From Flavobacterium sp. NRK F7 (GTDB taxonomy: Bacteria > Bacteroidota > Bacteroidia > Flavobacteriales > Flavobacteriaceae), in the NCBI RefSeq assembly GCF_024054195.1, contig NZ_JAMXLB010000001.1, positions 2,059,039 to 2,123,038 of the forward strand: DNA of 64,000 bases, read 5' to 3'. A program made the translations under genes and the position numbers. The notes under the pieces were generated by a model. It was not told where the DNA came from and did no database searches. It saw nothing but the letters and a program-made list of their open reading frames with translations. Every line of letters begins with the position of its first letter. Within the stretch, counting starts at the first letter, position 1. Shown here in pieces: positions 43,011 through 50,217 of the stretch.

Positions 43011-43080
43011 GCCTAACAGTCATGTATAACCTAGAGTAACGGGTTAATATGCGTTAATTTGCGGTTATACATTATTGTGT
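43011..43080 (-). repeat. Short attC-like spacer, 70 bp
   Basis: From GCCTAAC to ATTGTGT. Inner arms CATGTATAACC and GGTTATACAT. GCCTAAC is the reverse of GTTAGGC, the classical core. About half the length of the other sites. Confidence 0.65.
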
Positions 43081-43811
43081 GCAGTACTTTTTCTTTTATT
43101 TGTTATTATTTGTTCAGCCCAAGAAATTTTTTCAGCAAAACTTTCTGTTTCAAATTCAAAATATTTCTGTTGAATTTTGTTAAGAGTTTTATCTGACAAA
43201 ATCCAATTTATTAATTCCTCCACGTTTTCTTTTTGATCGTGAAATCCGCTGATTTTTTTTCTATCAAAAAGTGTCGTTTGTTCGTCAACAATAAATTCAG
43301 CTAAATGCTTTATTCCAGCTTTTGATTCCGATTGAGTCCAAACGTCAAGCAGATCAGAGAATTTTGGGTAAAAATGTGCAATAGCAGAAAAGTAATCTTT
43401 AAATTCAAATTCTGCTTTTCGGCTGTTGTCATTTACAATACTTTCCCAAAGTGCAATCATAAATTCGTGAATTACTTTTTGCTCTTCTTCTGCCCAATTT
43501 TGGAATTCTGCAAGAGTAAGTTTGTCAAATGCAATCCAAATTTCGTAAGGTGTTCTTAATTCAGCTGTTAGCTCAAAAATTCGAGGAAGAAAATGTTTAT
43601 AGTCGTTTGCATTTCCCCAAGTTGTCATTGCTTTTCCTGTGAAATGAGATAAATCATCTTCATCTAATTCTCGCAATGGTTTTGAAAATAATTTCTTATT
43701 CCACTTGTCCAAGTCATCATAATTTGGACTTCCATTCATTGCAGAATTACTATGATACTTTTCAAAAGTCTCATACAATTTCTCAGTGTTATTTTTTAAT
43801 CTCTCGGTCAT
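43065..43811 (-). CDS. Cassette-borne helical protein of unknown function
   Basis: 248 residues from ATG 43811 (MTERLKNNTEKLYETFEKY). Helical throughout, with two WA/EE-rich repeats (FDKLTLAEFQNWAEEEQKVIHEFMIALWESIV). The stop codon lies inside the attC-like site, so the last residues TAHNNV come from the core. An upstream GTG at 43829 would start inside the other core and is not favoured. Flanks ATTGTGT and ACACAAC match at six of seven bases. Confidence 0.62.
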   Translation of the reverse strand: MTERLKNNTEKLYETFEKYHSNSAMNGSPNYDDLDKWNKKLFSKPLRELDEDDLSHFTGKAMTTWGNANDYKHFLPRIFELTAELRTPYEIWIAFDKLTLAEFQNWAEEEQKVIHEFMIALWESIVNDNSRKAEFEFKDYFSAIAHFYPKFSDLLDVWTQSESKAGIKHLAEFIVDEQTTLFDRKKISGFHDQKENVEELINWILSDKTLNKIQQKYFEFETESFAEKISWAEQIITNKRKSTAHNNV

Positions 43812-43823
43812 TTTAGGAAGTAC

Positions 43824-43989
43824 ACACAACGGTTTTCTGCTTTTAACAGTTGTGTAAATTTATACCAAAAGAGTACAAGTACAAAACTCCTCGTGGAATT
43901 TTCGGAGACCCGGGCACAAAGTACGAACTGGTGCAGCAAAATTCCGAACACAAGCCAAGTCTAGCAATTGCTACAAACCGCTGTTAGCC
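43824..43989 (-). repeat. attC-like spacer, 166 bp, family C
   Basis: From ACACAAC to GTTAGCC. Shares GTGTAAATTTATACCAAAAG and AGTACAAGTACAAAACT with 36474-36637, followed by GGAATTTTCGGAGACCCGGGCAC. Internal arms partly complementary (GAATTTTCGGA / AAATTCCGAA). Confidence 0.72.
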
Positions 43990-44007
43990 ACAGTAATTGG
44001 TTTACTC

Positions 44008-44511
44008 TTACTTAAATTTTGTAAAATCAATTTCTTCATTTAAGAACTCTAAATCAATAAAATAATTCTCATCATCAAAATCATTAGATGTATATACACT
44101 TATATAATCTCTCAATCTTAATTTAAATTCTACTACAGTTTTATCCATGTGAACAGTAGTTGAAAATTCTTTTTTAATCTTACCACTCTCTTTGTATTTA
44201 CACAATATCTTTGTTGAATGTAAATCTACTAAATCAACTCTTTTTGGATCTCTAGACATCCATTCAAAAAAATTTTCATCTTCATTTGACAGTGAATATG
44301 TGGCAGAATTTCTATCTACTTTTGTGTCAAAGTTTATAATAACACAGTCGTCAGTTTTGATTCTTATTTCCTTCCAATCGTTACGGAGTTTTTTTAAAAC
44401 TTGCATGTGGTTAGTTTTTCTCCAAGTATTAAATTTTTTTCTTGAGTATTTGCTCCAGAAATAAAGAGAAAAATATAAAAGTAATGCTATTGAGAAGTAT
44501 ATCCAGGTCAT
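44008..44511 (-). CDS. Cassette-borne single-pass membrane protein
   Basis: 167 residues. Signal anchor MTWIYFSIALLLYFSLYFW, then a basic stretch and a beta-rich soluble part (KIRTDDCVIINFDT pattern, TYSLSNEDENFFEWMSRDPKRVDLVDLHSTKILCKY). Flanks GTTAGCC and GGCTAAC match perfectly and the similarity continues for 14 bases (GTTAGCCACAGTAA / TTATTGTGGCTAAC). Preceded by a promoter-bearing family B spacer. Confidence 0.62.
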   Translation of the reverse strand: MTWIYFSIALLLYFSLYFWSKYSRKKFNTWRKTNHMQVLKKLRNDWKEIRIKTDDCVIINFDTKVDRNSATYSLSNEDENFFEWMSRDPKRVDLVDLHSTKILCKYKESGKIKKEFSTTVHMDKTVVEFKLRLRDYISVYTSNDFDDENYFIDLEFLNEEIDFTKFK

Positions 44512-44526
44512 TTTTGGTGTTATTGT

Positions 44527-44820
44527 GGCTAACTAAAATATACACGCTACTTTATAGCGCCAACCTACTCATTTTGTGAGGTATGCTATGTTTGTTGTGC
44601 TTTTATTGTCCTTCAAATATAACGTTTCTAATTGCTACTTACAACAGGTAAAATTACTCCGTTGCTCCGTTGCGCAAAGTCTCCCGACTTGGAGCTAAAT
44701 TATAAAATCATTGATATAACGATTTTATAAATGATTTTTTTGTGTTACTAAATTAACTAAAAGTACTATTAAATCGACCTCAAAGTCAGGTGCTTTGCGG
44801 AGCGGATTCCATTACAAAAA
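44527..44820 (-). repeat. Spacer of family B, long form
   Basis: Starts GGCTAAC. The B unit (ATATACACGCTACTTTATAG to ATTGCTACTTACAACAGG) is followed by about 150 more bases (GGAGCTAAATTATAAAATCA, ATGATTTTTTTGTGTTACTA, GTGCTTTGCGGAGCGG) that recur at 45330-45480. No clear right-hand core. Confidence 0.7.
44614..44644 (-). promoter_or_regulatory. Promoter in family B spacer, toward 44008-44511
   Basis: TTG (44644-44642), 20 bases, TATATTTG (44621-44614) on the minus strand; about 103 bases before the ATG. Confidence 0.6.
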
Positions 44821-44848
44821 GTCCCAATTGAATTCAGCTACGAGCTTT

Positions 44849-45160
44849 TTAGTTATAAACCTTTCCATAAAACTCTTTCACTAAATTTTTCTGTATTGCT
44901 GCTGATTGAGGCCAACTCCACAAAATTATATGAAACAATATTAAATGAACGATTATCAAGTTGATAAGTGATTTTTTCAACGTCTTACTTTTTTTCGTCA
45001 ACAACATTGAAATTAAGAGATATGAAATTATCCAAAAAGGAATATAAAGAATTCTTCCCATTCCAGTTTGTGGAAATAGATTTACAAGCAATACTAATTC
45101 TAAAATTCCAATTAACATTGAAATAATTATTAAAAGAATTCTTTGGTTGTTTTTCATCAT
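44849..45160 (-). CDS. Small three-helix membrane protein
   Basis: 103 residues. Transmembrane segments ILLIIISMLIGILELVLLVNLF, ILYIPFWIISYLLISMLL and LIIVHLILFHIILW, with a soluble tail ending KEFYGKVYN. Starts M-M. It lies between the two long family B repeats, so it can be viewed as the unit moved with them. No family recognised. Confidence 0.55.
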   Translation of the reverse strand: MMKNNQRILLIIISMLIGILELVLLVNLFPQTGMGRILYIPFWIISYLLISMLLTKKSKTLKKSLINLIIVHLILFHIILWSWPQSAAIQKNLVKEFYGKVYN

Positions 45161-45196
45161 TAGGTTCTAAAATATTGAGGGCTGAAAACTGACCGC

Positions 45197-45480
45197 TTAG
45201 CATATACGCGCTACTTTATAGCGCCAATCTACCCATTTTGGGAGGTGTTATGCGAATGATTGTTGTACTTTTATTGTGCTTCAAATATAACGTTTCTAAT
45301 TGCTACTTACAATAAGTAAAATTACTTAGCTGAACAAAGTCGGGAGTCCGAAACTTCCGACTTTGAGCTAAATTATAAAAAACATTCATATAACGATTTA
45401 TAAATGATTTTTTTGTGTTAGTAAATTAACTAAAAGTGCCATTAATTCGACCGCAAAGTTGGGGGACTTTGCGGAGCGGG
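45197..45480 (-). repeat. Spacer of family B, long form, second copy
   Basis: Direct repeat of 44531-44810 over about 280 bases with scattered changes. GCGCTACTTTATAGCGC and CCCATTTTGGG are small hairpins near the left. Ends at GACTTTGCGGAGCGGG. The two long copies flank the 44849-45160 gene. Confidence 0.72.
45282..45312 (-). promoter_or_regulatory. Promoter in family B spacer, toward 44849-45160
   Basis: TTG (45312-45310), 20 bases, TATATTTG (45289-45282) on the minus strand; about 122 bases before the ATG. Confidence 0.6.
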
Positions 45481-45553
45481 GGAAGTGTAAGCACTAGTTT
45501 TTCCAATAAAAACCCAAAACTTCGCTTTTTTTAAAACCAATTTTAGTGGTTGT

Positions 45554-46309
45554 TTAAATGTTTGGTATAATTATTTTTGTGTCAATATTGTATAAGTCGT
45601 AAACAACTTTAGCTTTATTTACTGTTCTTTTATCATTACTTATAAAATAATCACAGAAAGAAGCGTAAAAAGTATGGCTACTATCCCAAAATCTTGCATA
45701 ATTTGATTTTGCTGTTGCTTTATCTTTCCAATACCCTAGCATATCTAATAATTCAAAAATTGCAGCAATCATATTGCTTCTTCCTAAAGTATATCCGTCT
45801 TTATGATTTGAGATACCAATTTGAATCATATCTAGAAAAGTATATTCTTGACCAAACTGAGAAAGTTTCTTTGTTAATTGATCAATTACTTCTAATGGAC
45901 TGTAAATATTTATTTTTGAAGAATCAATATTTAACACTTTTCGGACTTCTTTTTTTTGTTCTTCTGTTATCAAATTAACCATATTTTTCATTAAATCTTG
46001 AGTAAATGATACTTCAGTAATGGTTTGAATAACATTAAAGGGACTTTCTATAAATTTATTAACTTGATTATTTAAATTTTCATTTAGATAATGGTTGTTT
46101 GTGAATTTTTCAATAGTATTTAATCTTTGATTTATTCTTTCAATTCTTTGTTTTTCAGTTTTGCCTTTTATTTCGAGGGTCTCTTGTATGTGTGATGTTG
46201 AAAAAAAAATTTTATCTATTCTATTTTCTATTAAATTCTCTAAATCACTAAGCTTTAGAGTTTCGTTCTCTAAATATATAAAGATATTATTGTCTAGATA
46301 TAGATTCAT
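45554..46309 (-). CDS. Cassette-borne PIN-domain-like protein, candidate nuclease
   Basis: 251 residues. The N-terminus MNLYLDNNIFIYLE has the first PIN Asp (Asp6) and the C-terminus has SSHTFYASFCDYFISNDKRTVNKAKVVYDLYNIDTKIIIP, the CDYFISNDKR stretch matching the late acidic cluster of PIN nucleases. The middle 150 residues are an unusually long helical insert. PIN proteins cleave RNA and serve as toxins or in defence. No small antitoxin gene is next to it. Right flank TGCTAAC at 46326. Confidence 0.6.
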   Translation of the reverse strand: MNLYLDNNIFIYLENETLKLSDLENLIENRIDKIFFSTSHIQETLEIKGKTEKQRIERINQRLNTIEKFTNNHYLNENLNNQVNKFIESPFNVIQTITEVSFTQDLMKNMVNLITEEQKKEVRKVLNIDSSKINIYSPLEVIDQLTKKLSQFGQEYTFLDMIQIGISNHKDGYTLGRSNMIAAIFELLDMLGYWKDKATAKSNYARFWDSSHTFYASFCDYFISNDKRTVNKAKVVYDLYNIDTKIIIPNI

Positions 46310-46325
46310 TTTATGGATAAATAAC

Positions 46326-46457
46326 TGCTAACGGTCAAGTATAAGCGTAGTGTGGGATTAGAGACACTTCACTTTCGGTTTATTATGTTTGTTAATATTC
46401 AATTCGTTTGTTTTTTAGTAGTTTAGCCCGTATTTCACTTATACAATTTTGTTTGCT
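46326..46457 (-). repeat. attC-like spacer, 132 bp, separate sequence family
   Basis: From TGCTAAC to GTTTGCT. Inner arms GGTCAAGTATAAGCG near the left and CACTTATAC near the right. Interior not shared with families A-C, although the length is the same as the family A sites. Confidence 0.65.
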
Positions 46458-46464
46458 GGCTTTT

Positions 46465-47253
46465 TCATTTTACTCTTAATATTTTAGCATCAAAGTCAGC
46501 CATTAAATAAACTCGGTCAAACTCTGATTCCATTTCATAATTTTCAGATTCGTTTAATTCATAAGATACAGAAGAAAGTGAGCCAATTAAAAGAATTAAC
46601 CATAGTTCAGTCAATTGTTTTTCACTTTTTTTATATCCCAAAATTTTGGATTCTTTTTTTTCTATTTCTAATTTCAGACGTTCCCTTGTTAGGTATTCAG
46701 CTTGCCAATTTTTCTCTTTATATGAGAATGAAACTTGGGAATGTCTTGTCGTTTTTATATTCGTTATTTTTTCAGGCAGTTCAAAGTCCTTTTCCAATCT
46801 TGTCCATTGTACATAATCGGCAATTTTTTCAGCTAATTTGGGTTTCTCTCTTTGGCTATAATTCCATTCGTCATTTTGTACTGAAATAGTTGCGTGAACA
46901 TTGATATTGGGATATTTCTGTTCAAATATTTGTTCTGCATAATCCAAAAGTGTTTTAACTCTGAAATATCTTTGAGCGTCTTCTGTTAGAATTTGAGTGT
47001 GTTCAAGTCCGATTAAATTGTCGTTTAGTTCGATAATGAAATCAGGTTTTGGTGGTTGTGGTTTGTCTACAATTCTAATGTCACAATCAATTTTGTATGC
47101 GAACTTTCCAATTTGACAAATTTCAAGGGTTTCTTGTTTATTTAAGTCAAAATTATCAAGTATTGGATTTATTACATTTCCCAATTCAACCGACTCTTTT
47201 TTGAAGGCTTCTATTTGCTTTTTGAATTGTTCTATGTCGATTTTGAAGTTCAT
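46465..47253 (-). CDS. First cassette protein of the array, possible nuclease-fold
   Basis: 262 residues from ATG 47253 (MNFKIDIEQFKKQIEAF). Near residue 70 is KPQPPKPDFIIELNDNLIGLEHTQILTEDAQRYFRVKTLLDYAEQIF, where PDFI and the following GLEHT look like a PD-(D/E)xK arrangement with a changed last residue. The rest is helical and charged. The nuclease idea is tentative. It is the most upstream gene of the array in the direction of transcription. Confidence 0.6.
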   Translation of the reverse strand: MNFKIDIEQFKKQIEAFKKESVELGNVINPILDNFDLNKQETLEICQIGKFAYKIDCDIRIVDKPQPPKPDFIIELNDNLIGLEHTQILTEDAQRYFRVKTLLDYAEQIFEQKYPNINVHATISVQNDEWNYSQREKPKLAEKIADYVQWTRLEKDFELPEKITNIKTTRHSQVSFSYKEKNWQAEYLTRERLKLEIEKKESKILGYKKSEKQLTELWLILLIGSLSSVSYELNESENYEMESEFDRVYLMADFDAKILRVK

Positions 47254-47276
47254 TTTCAGCTTGCACACAAATATTA

Positions 47277-47400
47277 TATATACACTACTTTATACCACCA
47301 ATCTACCCATTTTTGGAGGCATATCCAAATGTTTGTTTTGTTTTATTGTTCTTCAAATATAACGTTTCTCATTGCTACTTACAACAGGTATTTCTACCTG
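47277..47400 (-). repeat. Spacer of family B at the upstream end of the array
   Basis: TATATACACTACTTTATACC, CAATCTACCCATTTTTGGAG, CTTCAAATATAACGTTTCT, ATTGCTACTTACAACAGG. The preceding GCACACAA (47263-47270) is a degenerate left core. No right-hand core follows; the minisatellite starts 60 bases later. Confidence 0.68.
47354..47384 (-). promoter_or_regulatory. Promoter in family B spacer, toward 46465-47253
   Basis: TTG (47384-47382), 20 bases, TATATTTG (47361-47354) on the minus strand; about 100 bases before the ATG. Confidence 0.6.
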
Positions 47401-47459
47401 TTTTTATCTTATCAATAACAATCTCTTCTCAAAATAAAAAAACAACCCCCTACAAACGC

Positions 47460-47653
47460 ATTTCCACCTACTCAGATAGTCTAACTCGTACTCAGACGGT
47501 CTACTCACGTACTCAGATGGCGTTTTCACCTACTCAGACGGTGTTGCTCGTACTCAGATGGTCTTTCCACCTACTCAGACGGCGTTGCTCGTACTCAGAT
47601 TGTATTTCCACTTACTCAGATGGCGTTGCTCGAACTCTAATGGGGTTTTAACC
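47460..47653. repeat. Minisatellite of alternating 20- and 21-bp units
   Basis: ACTCAGA (last copy ACTCTAA) starts at 47470, 47490, 47511, 47532, 47552, 47573, 47593, 47614 and 47634. Spacings alternate near 20 and 21, so the true unit is about 41 bp: CACCTACTCAGACGG then CGTTGCTCGTACTCAGATGG. Open frames across it on the plus strand give only low-complexity peptide and are not accepted as genes. From 47654 to the terminator at 47776 nothing else was recognised. Confidence 0.85.
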
Positions 47654-47775
47654 TCCTAAAAATAGGGGTGTAGTTGCTAAAAAAGTAGTTTTTGAATCGA
47701 AATACCCTGGATTTTTAAGTAAAAATCCATTATTACAATAATTGTATGAAAATGGAGGGAGTTGCCAAAAAGAAA

Positions 47776-47809
47776 CCCTGCCTTTACTGTGGGTACAGTA
47801 AGCGCAGGG
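47776..47809 (-). terminator. Terminator after ilvE
   Basis: On the minus strand CCCTGCGCTTACTGT pairs with ACAGTAAAGGCAGGG around a five-base loop and is followed by TTTCTTTTT. It lies 42 bases past the ilvE stop. Confidence 0.75.
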
Positions 47810-47850
47810 TAGTTATAAGGTATTGGAAATGAGGAACTAAAAACCTAGTA

Positions 47851-48918
47851 TTAGATTTTTACCGTCCATCCAAAAGTATCTTCTTCTAATTTATATTGAA
47901 TATTATTCAATTTTTCTTTTAATGCTAAAGCAACGGGTTGGTCTAACTTTGGTAATTCATAATAGGTACCTTGGTATTCAAATCCTACAATTGGGTTAAC
48001 CACAGCTGCCGTTCCCGCTCCAAAAATCTCTTGTAAGGTGCCGTTTTGAGCCGCTTCAACTAATTCAGTTACTAATACCGGACGCACTTCTACGTTGATG
48101 TTTTCTCGTTTCGCAAGGTCAATCAAACTCTTACGGGTCACACCATCTAAAATACGTTCGCTCGTAGGTGCTGTATATAAGGTATCGTTAATTCTAAAGA
48201 ATACGTTCATCGTACCGGCTTCTTCTAATTTGGTATGCGTCGCATCATCGGTCCAAATGATTTGTTGATAGCCTTTTTCATTGGCTAATTTGGTTGGGTA
48301 AAACTGCGCAGAATAGTTACCTGCTGCCTTAGCTGCTCCAATTCCTCCGTTTGCGGCACGACTAAAATGCTCGGCAATCAATACTTTTACTTCTCCTGAA
48401 TAATAGGATTTAGCAGGAGATAAAATAATCATAAAACGATAGAAAACGGCTGGTGCAGCAACCACACCTTTACCCGTTGCAATCATAAAAGGTCTAATGT
48501 ATAACGAACTTCCTTTTCCTTTTTTTACCCAGTCTTTTTCAATTTCTAATAATTGCTTCAAACCGCCCATAAAAACGTCCTCAGGAACTTCTGGCATCGC
48601 CATTCTTACGGCACTTTTGTTAAAACGCTCGTAATTTTGGTCGGGTCTAAAAAGCCACACATCATCTTGCTCGTCTTTGTAGGCTTTCATTCCTTCAAAG
48701 ATTGCCTGACCGTAATGAAATACTTTAGCAGAAGGATCAATCATAAAAGGAGCATACGGCTCTATCGAAGGTTTTTTCCAAACGCCATTTTCATAATCGC
48801 AAACCAACATATGATCGGTAAAAACATTTCCAAAACTTAGGGTTTCAAAATCAACATCCTTAATCTTTGATACAGAAGCCAATTTGATATCGATATCTGC
48901 TATAGTTTTAATTTCCAT
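47851..48918 (-). CDS. ilvE: Branched-chain amino acid aminotransferase
   Basis: 355 residues, PLP-dependent fold type IV, BCAT class II. Interconverts Leu, Ile and Val with their 2-oxo acids. Key stretches: FHYGQAIFEGMKAYK, SLYIRPFMIATGKGV, GAAKAAGNYSAQFYPTKLANEKGYQQIIWTD with the PLP lysine region, and TGTAAVVNPIVGFEY near the end. Normal length. Monocistronic, with its own terminator. Confidence 0.94.
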   Translation of the reverse strand: MEIKTIADIDIKLASVSKIKDVDFETLSFGNVFTDHMLVCDYENGVWKKPSIEPYAPFMIDPSAKVFHYGQAIFEGMKAYKDEQDDVWLFRPDQNYERFNKSAVRMAMPEVPEDVFMGGLKQLLEIEKDWVKKGKGSSLYIRPFMIATGKGVVAAPAVFYRFMIILSPAKSYYSGEVKVLIAEHFSRAANGGIGAAKAAGNYSAQFYPTKLANEKGYQQIIWTDDATHTKLEEAGTMNVFFRINDTLYTAPTSERILDGVTRKSLIDLAKRENINVEVRPVLVTELVEAAQNGTLQEIFGAGTAAVVNPIVGFEYQGTYYELPKLDQPVALALKEKLNNIQYKLEEDTFGWTVKI

Positions 48919-48986
48919 TTTTTAGTTGTTTATTTAGTTTTATTAAAAAAAAATCAACGGAATTTCTCCCTCACCGATTTTCATTG

Positions 48987-48994
48987 CAAATTTA
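48987..48994 (-). promoter_or_regulatory. Candidate -7 box for ilvE
   Basis: Minus-strand TAAATTTG fits TAnnTTTG, about 70 bases before the ATG at 48918. No -33 TTG at the usual spacing. Confidence 0.35.
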
Positions 48995-49081
48995 GCAAAA
49001 AAAGATTTGTTCTTTTAACATGGCAAAGAAAATAAATAGAGGTATTATCAACAAAAAATACTTATTTTTAAACAATTAATT

Positions 49082-49089
49082 TATTTTTG
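49082..49089 (+). promoter_or_regulatory. Candidate -7 box for the DUF4920 gene
   Basis: TATTTTTG, 23 bases before ATG 49113; leader of about 17 bases. Confidence 0.45.
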
Positions 49090-49112
49090 TAGTAAATAAA
49101 ACAACGAATTCC

Positions 49113-49616
49113 ATGAAAAAAATAATGCTAGTGGCTGCATGTGCCGCTTTTTACTTCAGTTGCCAAGAGAAAAAACAAGAAGAAACAACGGTTGCCGAAA
49201 CTACGAATGAAAGTAACTATGCTTCTTTTGGAGCAACCATCAACGAGGAAGGGGCTTTGTCTTCTGAAGAGATGATGCAAAAATTCAACGGTCTAAAAGA
49301 AGGGGATACGATTGATGTAAAATTCAAATCAACCATTCATAATGTATGTCAGAAAAAAGGATGTTGGATGACCTTAGACTTGGCAGACGATAAAGAAACC
49401 TTTGTGAAATTTAAAGATTACGGTTTCTTTGTACCCATGAACGCTACCGATAAAGAAGTTATCGTTAATGGTAAAGCCTTTGTAAGTGTAGAAAGTGTAG
49501 AAGATTTACAGCATTATGCAAAAGACGCTGGGAAATCACAAGAAGCAATTGATAGTATCACCGAGCCAAAAGTGACGTATTCTTTTATGGCTGATGGGGT
49601 TTTAATTGCAAAATAA
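49113..49616 (+). CDS. DUF4920 lipoprotein
   Basis: 167 residues. Lipobox YFSCQ (Cys17), acidic linker, then the DUF4920 domain YASFGATINEEGALSSEEMMQKFNGLKEGDTIDVKFKSTIHNVCQKKGCWMTLDL. The conserved NVCQKKGCWM cysteines may bind a metal; related domains are OB-like. It shares one base with the next gene (TAATG), so the two are translated together. Confidence 0.82.
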   Translation: MKKIMLVAACAAFYFSCQEKKQEETTVAETTNESNYASFGATINEEGALSSEEMMQKFNGLKEGDTIDVKFKSTIHNVCQKKGCWMTLDLADDKETFVKFKDYGFFVPMNATDKEVIVNGKAFVSVESVEDLQHYAKDAGKSQEAIDSITEPKVTYSFMADGVLIAK

Positions 49617-50041
49617 TGAAACAGTTGTACTTAGGAATACTGGTTCTTTTTTTGAGTAGTTGTAACCAAAAGGAAGCGGCTACTGAAAAGCAAGAAGAGG
49701 AAGCATTCAAAATGTATGAGTTTTCCGAAATGGCCGGTTTGATGGAACAGTTTTATGCAGAAAACAACAAACTGAAACAACAAATAGTTAACGGTGATAC
49801 TTTGGGTTCTTTTCCTTCTTATTTTGCAAGCATTCACACAGTTGATTTAACAACGGCTTCCGATAGAGATGCCTTCTTTAACGAACAAGCGCAAAAATTC
49901 ATTGAAGCGGAACAACTAATCTTTACTGATTCTTTGAACCGAAAAGAACATTTTAATGCGGCTATTGATGCCTGTATTGCTTGTCATCAGCAAAAGTGTT
50001 TGGGACCTATTCCAAGAATTAAGAAACTATATATTCAATAG
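49616..50041 (+). CDS. Lipoprotein with a CxxCH motif
   Basis: 141 residues. Lipobox LSSCN (Cys16). Helical mature part, with CIACHQQKCLGPIPRIKKLYI at the end. CIACH is a possible covalent haem c site, with the rest of the fold resembling cytochrome c prime-like helical proteins; single motif only, so not certain. Overlaps the DUF4920 stop by one base, which hints at a joint redox or metal role. Confidence 0.7.
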   Translation: MKQLYLGILVLFLSSCNQKEAATEKQEEEAFKMYEFSEMAGLMEQFYAENNKLKQQIVNGDTLGSFPSYFASIHTVDLTTASDRDAFFNEQAQKFIEAEQLIFTDSLNRKEHFNAAIDACIACHQQKCLGPIPRIKKLYIQ

Positions 50042-50217
50042 TGATACAGGAAGTTATCTAAAAAGATACTATTTGTCTTTCCGAATTTATGTAAACGCTT
50101 TGCATCTTTATTTTCGGAATCTAAATAAATGCTAAATGTAATTATTAGAGAAACTGAAACAAGTTCAGTTTGACAAAATCTATTTTTTTAGATAACTTTT
50201 CTTTTAAAAGGGTAGCT

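Noticed and set aside
31266..47400. Array of IS elements or MITEs as explanation for the spacers
   Set aside because: No transposase and no target-site duplications; the complementarity lies across genes and the spacers always follow stop codons in one orientation, unlike transposons.
47313..47651. Plus-strand open frame across the minisatellite
   Set aside because: Its peptide is only the repeat in translation and has no start signal; better explained as non-coding repeat.
47460..47653. CRISPR array
   Set aside because: Units are back to back at 20-21 bp with no unique spacers of normal length and no cas genes nearby.
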